From Hondaea fermentalgiana (taxonomy: Eukaryota > Sar > Bigyra > Thraustochytrida > Thraustochytriidae): DNA of 64,000 nucleotides. The stretch lies in assembly GCA_014084085.1 (NCBI GenBank), contig NPFB01000007.1, positions 48,050-112,049 on the forward strand, read 5' to 3'. Below are positions 56,609 through 64,000 of the stretch, piece by piece. The number at the start of each line of letters is the position of its first letter. The first letter of the stretch is position 1. The notes under the pieces were generated by a model. It was not told the origin of the DNA, made no database searches, and saw only the letters and a program-made list of their open reading frames with translations. The translations under genes and the position numbers were made by a program.

Positions 56609-59047
56609 TTATTCTGTTTTTCCCTCTGGGGTAAAGTTATCGACAAAAGGAATGTCCGGCAGGATTGTCACATTAAAACTTGTAGCTGTTGACTTGAGTG
56701 GGGTCACAGAGGCCGGGACTGGAGCAGGAACAGCGCTCGCATCCACAAAGGAGAGCTCCTCCTCTGCATCGTCGTCCCATATCTCAGACTTTTCGATTCG
56801 CATACGTTCTTCTTTATTGGTGGAGGGTGAATGCTGAATTCCTCTTGTATCGAATTCGTCCGCGAGAAGACTTGCAGCTTTGCTCCTATAAAAATTTTGA
56901 AGCTTTGTTGCAGCTTTTGTCTCATGGTAGTAGCGCCGTGCCATCTGACCTCGGCGTGCTGATTGAAGTTTTGTAGCGGCGAATGTTGCATTTTGGCTCC
57001 AGCCGCCGCTTGCGAGCTCGTATCCTTTTTGGATTCTTTGCACGCGCCCACGCGCGAGCTGTCCTCGGCATGCTGCCTGGACTTTGATTGCTGCTTTTGA
57101 TTCATGAAATTTCTTCCGAGCCGCCTTACCACGGCAAGCAGATTGTAATTTTGTGGCAGCGAGCGTGGCTTCCAAGCTCACGTCTTCATCTGAAGGAATC
57201 GAGTTCTCGCGGATCATGCGAGCTCGTTTGCGTGCTAGCTGTCCGCGACGTAAAGCTTGCACTTGGGTTGCGGCTCGAGTTTCTTCCTGGACAAGTCGCC
57301 GCGCAATTTGTCCGCGTCGCACCGATTGCACTTTCGTTGCAGCTTTGGACTCTTGAACATAGCGTCGCGCAACTTGCCCGCGTCGCGCTGACTGTAATTT
57401 TGTGGCAGCTTTGGATTCTTGCACGTTGCGCCGCGCGACCTGTCCGCGACGTAAGGCTTGCGATTGGGTTGCGGCTTTAGTTTCGTTCTGGACGTCTCGC
57501 CGCGCAACTTGGCCAGGTCTCGCAGCCTGTAGTTTCGTGGCAGCCTTTGATTCTTGCACATAGCGTCGCGCGACTTGTCCCCGTCGGACTGATTGTACTT
57601 TGGTGGCAGCCTTCGACTCTTGAACATAGCGCCGCGCAACTTGACCACGTCTCGCAGCCTGTAGTTTCGTGGCAGCCTTTGATTCTTGCACATAGCGTCG
57701 CGCGACTTGTCCCCGTCGGACTGATTGTACTTTGGTGGCAGCCTTCGACTCTTGAACATAGCGCCGCGCAACTTGACCACGTCTTGCAGATTGTAGTTTC
57801 GTGGCAGCCTTTGATTCTTGCACATAGCGTCGCGCGACTTGTCCCCGTCGCACTGATTGCACTTTGGTGGCTGCTGCACGCGCAGCTTCGCTACTCGAAT
57901 TTGATGTCGACTCTTGTACTTGGTGTTGTACTCGGTGCCGCTCAGAGAGCGAACTTTCAATGCTCCAGACCTTTCTGACGAATTGTTGGGGCGAAGCATG
58001 GTCAGCGCGTATCATTGATTTCTGCTGACTTGCCGCTTGACGGCTCTTTTGCTGCTTTTGCTTTCGCTGCTTTGTTTGAAGCCTTGATGTTGGTTGTTTT
58101 TCTTGCGAGGCATCCTCGCAAATAGCTTCGGCAAGATCAGCCGCCATCTTGCCTGCTTGCAACGCGTCGTCTTCCCGAGCAGCCTCCTCTTCTGGCGTTC
58201 CACAGGGCGAGACAAAGTTTATGGGGAAATAGCCTTTTTGGTGTGTGGAAAGATTCTCGCCATAGTTCCAGCCGTCTTCAGATTCGCGAAGAACCTTGAT
58301 AATTTCACCGCGCTGAAATGAAAGGTCCAGAGGCTCGGCTGCATCAAGTGGGTGCATGGCGCGAACAAAGGAATATACTTGTGCTGGTGTCGTGTTTGCT
58401 TCTTGGGATAGACTCTGTAATGATCGTGAAGTTGCAAGTCGCGTGGACGTGAGCCCAAGCCGAGTGTCCCTTTCTTGGGCCTGGAGGAGACGTTGGCGAT
58501 TCTTGCTGGTCTTTCCAGGCTCGAGACGTGAACGTTTTCGTGTGTCGGTGGACTGTGTTGAATGCGAGCGAACTAACGATCTTGTGCTTGCCTCGATGTG
58601 CTGGTTTGCCATTTTTTGCATCTGTGGAGTACGAGGGCCCTGAACGTTGTTTGACATGGCAGGAAGCTTTGTTTGCCGGTTGTTTTGTGCACCATCTTTA
58701 TTCCGCATTCGCTGTCGTTTCTGGTGCTGCAAAAGAGTTTGTTCTTCTGCGAGCTGAGAGCGAATTGCTTCCGCACTAAAAGGTCGGTCATCTTCAGCTT
58801 GTGATGCCCATGGTCGCGCTTGTGGCTTTGGCAAAGTTTCCGCTGACAGACGAAGATAGCTCTCAATGCGTTCGCGGTGCTCGCGTACCTTTGATCTTGC
58901 CTCTTCTTTCTCAGCTGCAGCAGCTTCTTGTTTAGCTTTAAAAGTTGCTTCGGCATTTTTGACAAGAGCCTCGACGCCATCTGCAAAGGGGTCTACTCTC
59001 TTTATTCGATCGAGACGGCGTCGTTGTTGTGCGCCTGTTCTCGTCAT
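56609..59047 (-). CDS. SH3 domain protein with about 14 tandem IQ motifs
   Basis: 812 residues. The N-terminal 200 residues are helical/basic (EATFKAKQEAAAAEKEEARS). An SH3 domain lies at about 220-280: VYSFVRAMHPLDAAEPLDL, then EDGWNYGE and GYFPINFV; the usual ALYD box is AMHPLD. From about 390 to 725 come about 14 IQ-type units of 22 residues, consensus AATKxQSxRRGQVARRYVQESK. Nine of them (about 57285-57880) are nearly identical because the DNA is a 66-bp minisatellite with a 132-bp higher-order pattern. The IQ core Q-x3-RG-x3-R predicts binding of several calmodulin-like proteins. Later units are more diverged and spaced. The tail is acidic. No motor domain or kinase; probably a scaffold linking calmodulin and SH3 partners. 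Confidence 0.92.
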   Translation of the reverse strand: MTRTGAQQRRRLDRIKRVDPFADGVEALVKNAEATFKAKQEAAAAEKEEARSKVREHRERIESYLRLSAETLPKPQARPWASQAEDDRPFSAEAIRSQLAEEQTLLQHQKRQRMRNKDGAQNNRQTKLPAMSNNVQGPRTPQMQKMANQHIEASTRSLVRSHSTQSTDTRKRSRLEPGKTSKNRQRLLQAQERDTRLGLTSTRLATSRSLQSLSQEANTTPAQVYSFVRAMHPLDAAEPLDLSFQRGEIIKVLRESEDGWNYGENLSTHQKGYFPINFVSPCGTPEEEAAREDDALQAGKMAADLAEAICEDASQEKQPTSRLQTKQRKQKQQKSRQAASQQKSMIRADHASPQQFVRKVWSIESSLSERHRVQHQVQESTSNSSSEAARAAATKVQSVRRGQVARRYVQESKAATKLQSARRGQVARRYVQESKAATKVQSVRRGQVARRYVQESKAATKLQAARRGQVARRYVQESKAATKVQSVRRGQVARRYVQESKAATKLQAARPGQVARRDVQNETKAATQSQALRRGQVARRNVQESKAATKLQSARRGQVARRYVQESKAATKVQSVRRGQIARRLVQEETRAATQVQALRRGQLARKRARMIRENSIPSDEDVSLEATLAATKLQSACRGKAARKKFHESKAAIKVQAACRGQLARGRVQRIQKGYELASGGWSQNATFAATKLQSARRGQMARRYYHETKAATKLQNFYRSKAASLLADEFDTRGIQHSPSTNKEERMRIEKSEIWDDDAEEELSFVDASAVPAPVPASVTPLKSTATSFNVTILPDIPFVDNFTPEGKTE
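57285..57880. repeat. 66-bp minisatellite encoding IQ motifs
   Basis: About nine copies of a 66-bp unit in coding frame on the minus strand. Alternate units are more similar to each other (132-bp period, for example the identical blocks near 57611 and 57743). The opposite strand is also open, which is a by-product of the repeat. Confidence 0.92.
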
Positions 59048-59152
59048 AGGAGCGAAAGATTGTTTGCTCTCGCTTTTGCCTGAGCCTTTGGCCCGAGCCT
59101 CTCGCCCGAGCCTTGCCTACAGTCGCGCGCGCGCGCGCGCGCACTCTCTCTT

Positions 59153-59183
<31 letters not shown>

Positions 59184-59912
59184 GTCTCTATTGCGCCCTC
59201 GGGCGCGCGCGGTCCTGCCGCCCGCGAATTCGCAAGTTTGCAGTTGTGACCTATCCGTTGACTTTTATCCAGAAAACTGTCGAAACTTGAACAGCCAGGC
59301 CTGGGCTAGAATATACGCAGTTCGCACACACATTGTCAGAGGCCGGGATGCCTTCGCCTAGCCCACGTCATGGAATCGTCCGCACGTGAGCACGTGAGCA
59401 AAATCGCACTCGCTGTCGCTCGCTTGCGCGGCCCGCCCGCCCTAACGAGGAAAACCAGCAGCAGGCGCTCTCACAGACAGCCTCTTGCCGTCTCTTCGCG
59501 ATAGACGCCCCGTAGACGTGCAGGTCTCTCTCTTTCTTTGTTGCGATCGACCTCGCGGAGCCCAGCGCCGGCCTCGCCAGCCCGCCTGCTTGGAATAAAC
59601 GACCGGGGTTGCCGCGTCTGGCCAAGCAGATCTTGCCCCGTGCTTGTCGCTGCGCTCTTGTGCCATGCTGTGCTGAGCCGGCCGGTGAAGAAAGGCAGGC
59701 TTGGCTTCCGAGTCCAGGGTTTGCATTCCGACCGTGGCCTGGAAACCCGTGCAGACTTGGCGGACCTCGGCTGGCAAAACGCGAACGACGAACTCGGTGA
59801 GGACTGGCCGGCGAAACGAAACGAAGCGAAGCAAGAGCAAGAGCAAGAGCGCGGGAGCGCAGAGCAGGTGTCGTGTGACTCTGAGGAAAAGGTAGAGGAG
59901 AAAGGACCCAAG
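59048..59912. other. Divergent spacer SH3-IQ / MDR reductase
   Basis: Non-coding. It contains a GCGC run (59126-59141) and a long CT tract (59143-59185). The frame of the reductase is open for about 125 codons before its ATG but has no ATG, so it is probably leader. Confidence 0.5.
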
Positions 59913-60986
59913 ATGGCGCCGCAGAAGCAGCATGTGGTGCGGCTTGAGAAGCGGCCAGCGGCCAAACCTATCCCGGGCGAGGACCTCGTGTACCAGACGG
60001 CACCCATGCCCACGGAAGAGGATCTCGCTGATGGCGAGGTGCTTGTGAAGAACGTGTACTTGACATTGGATCCCGCGATGCGTGGATGGATGCGAGACCA
60101 AAAGAGCTACGTCCCGCCCGTCAAGCTTGGCGCTGTGATGCGCGGCTCCTCGGTGGGCCAGGTTCTCGCATCGCGTGCGAAAGGTCTGGCCAAGGGCGAC
60201 TGGGTAAACTGCAACATTGAGCTTGGTTGGTGCGAGTACGGTATCGCCAAGGGGTCCAAGCTGGAAAAGCTCGAGAATACCGAAGGAGTACCCCCGAGTG
60301 TGCATCTGGGCGCTCTTGGCGGAACCGGACTCACGGCGTACTTTGGACTCATCGAGGTTGGGCAGCCGAAGAAGGGCGACACTGTTGTCGTCAGCGCCGC
60401 TGGCGGAGCTACAGGGAGCATGGTTTGCCAGATCGCCAAGCACATTTTCGGCTGCCGTGTGGTCGGCATCGCGGGCGGCGCGGAAAAGTGCCAGTGGCTC
60501 AAGGACGAGCTCGGCGTGGACGAGGCCATCGACTACAAGTTCGAAGAGGGCCGACAATTCAAGCGCGACTTGCGCAAGGCATGTCCCAAGGGCGTGGACG
60601 TATTTTTTGACAATGTGGGCGACTGGATTCTCAACGAGGTCCTCAAGCAGATCAACTTTAAGGCACGCGTTGTGCTATGCGGCGCCATTGCCGGCTACAA
60701 TGACACCACCTTGCGTCCTGGGCCTTCGGCGTACTTGAATCTCGTCAGCACGAGCTCTCGTATGGAGGGCTTTATCGTTCTCAACTACGCAGATCGCTTC
60801 AAGGAAGCCAAGCGAGAGATCGGCCAGTGGCTTGCCGAGGGCAAGATCAAGTATCAAGAGGAGGTCATTCCGGGTCTCTCTGAGGCGCCTCGCGCCCTGC
60901 TCAAGCTCTTTGGCGAGTACGGCGGCAACCGCGGCCGTCTCATCATTGACATTCATGCAGGCGCCCAGCAAACTTCAAAGCTCTAG
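59913..60986 (+). CDS. NADP-dependent medium-chain reductase (PTGR/YncB type)
   Basis: 357 residues. Family members reduce activated double bonds of alkenals, 15-oxo-prostaglandins or quinone-like substrates with NADPH. Evidence: the N-terminal RLEKRPAAKPIPGEDL and VYLTLDPAMRGWM motif (LDPxMRGWM is diagnostic for the leukotriene B4 12-hydroxydehydrogenase/YncB group); LGGTGLTAYFGL; the Rossmann loop VVVSAAGGATGSMVCQIAK (about 157-175); the VGIAGGAEKCQWL stretch; DVFFDNVGDWILN; and the C-terminal EGFIVLNY and KIKYQEEVIPGL. No zinc ligands are needed in this group and none is seen. The start is at the first ATG in frame. No neighbour suggests a pathway; lipid aldehyde detoxification is plausible in an oil-rich protist but is inference. 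Confidence 0.95.
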   Translation: MAPQKQHVVRLEKRPAAKPIPGEDLVYQTAPMPTEEDLADGEVLVKNVYLTLDPAMRGWMRDQKSYVPPVKLGAVMRGSSVGQVLASRAKGLAKGDWVNCNIELGWCEYGIAKGSKLEKLENTEGVPPSVHLGALGGTGLTAYFGLIEVGQPKKGDTVVVSAAGGATGSMVCQIAKHIFGCRVVGIAGGAEKCQWLKDELGVDEAIDYKFEEGRQFKRDLRKACPKGVDVFFDNVGDWILNEVLKQINFKARVVLCGAIAGYNDTTLRPGPSAYLNLVSTSSRMEGFIVLNYADRFKEAKREIGQWLAEGKIKYQEEVIPGLSEAPRALLKLFGEYGGNRGRLIIDIHAGAQQTSKL

Positions 60987-62248
60987 GCCTAAATCAACAT
61001 CATTTCTATGACCGACTACGTCTAGATTCAACTACATGCCTCTAACGAAAATTTTGGCGTTCGCGGATGCACAAGCCACTCAGGGCCGGCGGTCCCGACC
61101 AGTCGAAAGGTTCCAGCGTAGACCGGGTGGGCATGTTCACCCGCCGCAAACCCTTGCGGTCGATCCGGTGGCGACCCGTTGGACACGTCCGCTCGTCCCG
61201 TGTAAAGTTCCTTCGACCACGGCTTGTGTCACACGCGAGAGAAACATATGTCTGTCTGACGAGCCAGCTGGGACACTTCAGATCATCCCCACGGTTACCA
61301 GTACAGGTTCTAAAGCAAGTTTCATGTGTGACGCACGCTTGCCTGCTCGCTCGCTGGCTCGCTCGCTCGCTCGCTTGCTTGCCTGCTTGCTTGCTTGGCC
61401 GCCCGAATCTCAGACGCTCTCTGGCCGGCCAAGAGATGGTCTTTGGAACCAAGGCCAGCAAGACCGGTTCAGTGTCTGCCCCGCTTCGTCCGCTCCAGTG
61501 CGCACAGAAAGTACTACGCTTCCACCACCCCGCACATAGCATGGCCGCTGCCAGCGGGCACGGGCCGACGCGCGCCGCTCCCTCTCGCGGCCGCCGAGGT
61601 GCGCCTTCGCGTCGGTCACAAGCCAGGTCCGGCGGCCAGCGCCGCGTCTGCTGCTCTCGAGATCGTACGAGGGACGGCGTCCACCTTGCCGCCCCGACGC
61701 CGCTATGACAGGCAGAGGCTACTTCACTTTCTCCAAACCTCGCCGGTGTCTGCCTGCCCCTCGCTTGGTCGGCCAACACCACATTTCTCTCTCCCACCCA
61801 GCCTCCCTCCCTCCCGCGGTGCACGAGCCTCGCGCTGGGCTCGCACTTGCTCGGCGCGACGGACCGCGAGCCGGCGGCGACCTTGGCGCCGAAAGGAGGA
61901 GGGCAGCGCACAGCAGCGACCGCCCTCGCGGCGCCCACGTTGCGCCATTATTTTGATGGCTTGTAGTAAGCAAGCGAAGTGAGCGTCAGCGTCACCGTCC
62001 TCGGTGCAGCGGCATTGATCACAGGAGCAGGAGCAGCTGCAAACCCCGAATTGGAGTGCGAAGAACCCGGCCTTGAGGAGAGGACGTCGAGAAGAGGACG
62101 TCGAGAAGAGCCCAAATCGGATCAACGAAGCTGGGCTGGTGGGTCGCCCGCCTCGGGAGAAGGACTCGCAAGAAGCAGGGAGCGCGAAGAACACCGGCCA
62201 GTGCTCATAAGGGGAACAGAGAAGCAGGAAAATAAAACGCAGTCGAGG
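60987..62248. other. Spacer before the ABCA gene with GCTC/GCTT repeats
   Basis: Non-coding. It has a GCTC/TTGC tetranucleotide tract (61337-61400) and two copies of a 14-base unit AGGACGTCGAGAAG (about 62081-62108). The rest is GC-rich without recognisable genes; it should hold the ABCA promoter and leader. Confidence 0.5.
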
Positions 62249-64000
62249 ATGACGGCCACCTTTGGAGGCCAGCTGGTCTCGCAGCTTCGCATGGTGCTCC
62301 TACTTAAGCTGCGAAGCCCCCTGCGAGCCATGGCCGAGATTTTCATTCCGGTGGCATTGATGCTCGCGCTCGTGGGCATCAAAACAATCGCAGATGAGGA
62401 AAATATGCCCGTAGAGTACTTTGTCGATGAAGGACAGCAGGTACCCGATATGGAGTCCTTGCTGTCGCCAGGCTGGTATGTTGCCAACTTTTACGCATTT
62501 TATCAGCACGGCATGGGAAACCTGGCGTACGTGTGCGACCCCGACGAAATTGAAAGTGCAAGCAGCGCGGAGCTCCTCAACCTTTTCTCCGCAGGACTGG
62601 GAAGCCTGTGCGAGACGCCCAAATTTATTGTGATCCCGCAGGACGCTGGCAACAGCGAGCAGGTCCAGGCCGCAGAGGAGTTCTTGAGCTACTGGACGAC
62701 CGAAAACCCGACACTGACAACGCAGGGTCGATTCGAGGGCGCGCAGGATGTCATTGGCGATAATGAAGACTTGAACAACTACATTCAATCAGACGACTAC
62801 GGGTCTGGAGACAAACCCAGGCTCGGTCTGGCCGTCGTGTTTGAGTCTGGAGCCCCAGACTGGTCATATTCGATCCGCGTGAATCGATCCTCGTATCGTG
62901 ACGCTGTCGAGCGGGACAACAATATCCCGAATAGTCTCGATGTTTCCGGGACGACCGATGACCTCGAGCGCAGCACCACAGATTATACGCAGCAGTATCT
63001 AATGTCGGGCTTTCTCACGGTGCAGCAAGAGGTTGATTCGTACATTCTCTCGCAGAGTGCGGGGGGCGCCAACGCCACCTTGCGCGTGAATCTTCTTGCC
63101 ATGCCAACCCCAGCGTACAAGTCGGACACCTTTTGGGCATCAGCAGGCTCATCTTTTGCGATTTTTCTCGTGCTCAGTCTGCTCTTTCCCGTGGCCATGG
63201 TCATTCTCGAGTTTGTCAGCCTCAAGGAAACGGGCCAACGCGAGCTCATGTTCATGATGGGCCTGCATCCGCTGGCCTACACGCTCGCCAGAGTGATCTT
63301 CTACGTCTTTTTTTACATTATTGTTGCAGCGGTGCTCACAGGTGTGTCAATGATCAATGTATTCCAGCTTGCAGCCCCGAGCGTCATCTTCGTCTACTTT
63401 GTGCTCTTTCTCACGTCGTCTCTCGCCTATGCGTTTTTCATCGCGGCCATCTTTGAGCGCACAACACTGGCTTGCATTGTGGGTCTTCTCGTCTACTTTA
63501 TCGGCTACTTTCTCTATACGCCACTCAGCGACGCAACCTCACCGGTGGGGGCTCAAATCATTGTCTCTTTGCTTCCATCGACTGCGTTCTCGCTCGGCAC
63601 AATTTCCTTTTCGGAATACGAAGGCGCTCTCGTGCCACTGACGTGGGACAATGCCGGCAAATCGAGCAGCGGAGGCTATACACTGGCTACCTGCCTTGGC
63701 ATGCTCATTTTCGATACCATTCTCTATTTTGCACTCGCGCTTTACTTTGACGCTGTGTTGCCTTCCAATGCCGGCGCCGCGCGTATACCGTGGTACTGGC
63801 CTTTCACGTGCGGCTGCTTGCGTCGTCGGAGCAAGGGCGGTTTCAACGCCAAGCGCTATGCACGGGCTGTCGAGCATCAGGCCGAGGTGGAGAAAGACCT
63901 CGCCGATGACGAGACTGCCAACTTTGAGCAAGTGTCCAAGACGATGGAGGACCTTCGCGCCGAAGGTCGGTGTGTCATGCTCGGTAACCTGTCCAAGACC
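62249..64000 (+). CDS. ABCA-type ABC transporter, N-terminal half, cut by the window end
   Basis: 584 codons are open to the last base; the stop is outside. ABCA proteins are full-size lipid exporters. A first transmembrane helix (about 28-46, EIFIPVALMLALVGI) is followed by a soluble loop of about 245 residues. A cluster of helices follows (about 290-510): FAIFLVLSLLFPVAMVILEF, VIFYVFFYIIVAAVL, FVYFVLFLTSSLAYAFFIAA and CIVGLLVYFIGYFLYT. The cytoplasmic loop KETGQRELMFMMGLHP corresponds to the KE-x-LKE-x-M-x-MMGL coupling motif of ABCA proteins, and the later YFALALYFDAVLPSNAG-IPWYWPF matches the LY(L/F)D-V-P-x-x-G-PWYF signature. The final residues CVMLGNLSKT are the start of the first nucleotide-binding domain; Walker A and beyond are not in the window. 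Confidence 0.92.
   Translation, partial: MTATFGGQLVSQLRMVLLLKLRSPLRAMAEIFIPVALMLALVGIKTIADEENMPVEYFVDEGQQVPDMESLLSPGWYVANFYAFYQHGMGNLAYVCDPDEIESASSAELLNLFSAGLGSLCETPKFIVIPQDAGNSEQVQAAEEFLSYWTTENPTLTTQGRFEGAQDVIGDNEDLNNYIQSDDYGSGDKPRLGLAVVFESGAPDWSYSIRVNRSSYRDAVERDNNIPNSLDVSGTTDDLERSTTDYTQQYLMSGFLTVQQEVDSYILSQSAGGANATLRVNLLAMPTPAYKSDTFWASAGSSFAIFLVLSLLFPVAMVILEFVSLKETGQRELMFMMGLHPLAYTLARVIFYVFFYIIVAAVLTGVSMINVFQLAAPSVIFVYFVLFLTSSLAYAFFIAAIFERTTLACIVGLLVYFIGYFLYTPLSDATSPVGAQIIVSLLPSTAFSLGTISFSEYEGALVPLTWDNAGKSSSGGYTLATCLGMLIFDTILYFALALYFDAVLPSNAGAARIPWYWPFTCGCLRRRSKGGFNAKRYARAVEHQAEVEKDLADDETANFEQVSKTMEDLRAEGRCVMLGNLSKT

Noticed and set aside
57547..57978. Plus-strand open frame across the IQ minisatellite
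   Set aside because: It is the shadow of the minus-strand repeat unit; Trp/His/Leu periodicity follows from the 66-bp unit.

Overview
The window looks like nuclear DNA of a flagellated, GC-rich protist, most probably a thraustochytrid-type labyrinthulomycete (stramenopile); that placement is inference. It rests on large, mostly intronless genes on both strands, a Frizzled/Smoothened-like receptor, flagellar genes (CFAP65, IFT121, a TTLL polyglutamylase/glycylase-like enzyme), PEX11, and long GC-rich low-complexity spacers full of tetranucleotide microsatellites. There is no sign of bacterial operons, rRNA, CRISPR or intact transposons. One 100-base N gap (2535-2634) sits inside a TTTC microsatellite.

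Layout. 1-4046 is a long non-coding, repeat-rich leader for a large protein of unknown family (4047-7265). 7925-8658 is a CZIB/DUF866 gene whose first exon is only two codons. 9563-17129 is a loose DNA-repair group: PARP1 (+), a small unknown protein (+), endonuclease III NTH1 (+) and endonuclease V (-). Endonuclease V starts 11 bp after the stop of a TPR sulfotransferase (17141-18802, -). 19253-22633 (-) is a Frizzled-like seven-helix receptor with a tandem duplication at its 3' end. 22634-25838 is a 3.2-kb non-coding spacer. 25839-28271 is a four-repeat MYB protein, convergent with a TTLL-IQ protein (28295-31321, -). 31553-33050 (-) is a three-exon RluA-type pseudouridine synthase (RPUSD1-like). 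33350-34633 is a coiled-coil protein and 35505-37115 is PEX11. 37405-40047 (-) is a coiled-coil/PX protein. 41281-46605 is CFAP65 and 46749-50723 (-) is IFT121/WDR35. 51371-53869 (-) is a Mei2-like RNA-binding protein. 55284-56585 is a CaMK-type kinase with an N-myristoylation signal. 56609-59047 (-) is an SH3 protein with about 14 IQ motifs encoded by a 66-bp minisatellite. 59913-60986 is an MDR-family reductase. 62249-64000 is the first half of an ABCA-type transporter, cut by the window end.

How the genes relate. There are two functional groupings: base-excision or damage-response enzymes (PARP1, NTH1, ENDOV), and axoneme or ciliary genes (CFAP65 and IFT121 tail to tail, plus TTLL-IQ). Gene density is high. 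Several convergent pairs have only 23 to 174 bp between stop codons, so their 3' UTRs probably overlap. Most coding genes have no intron. The clear exceptions are CZIB (one intron) and the pseudouridine synthase (two introns of 72 and 76 bp); leader introns are possible in front of several others. Many reading frames stay open far upstream of the first plausible ATG because of the high GC content, so starts were chosen by ATG context and homology. No function is claimed for the unrecognised genes.
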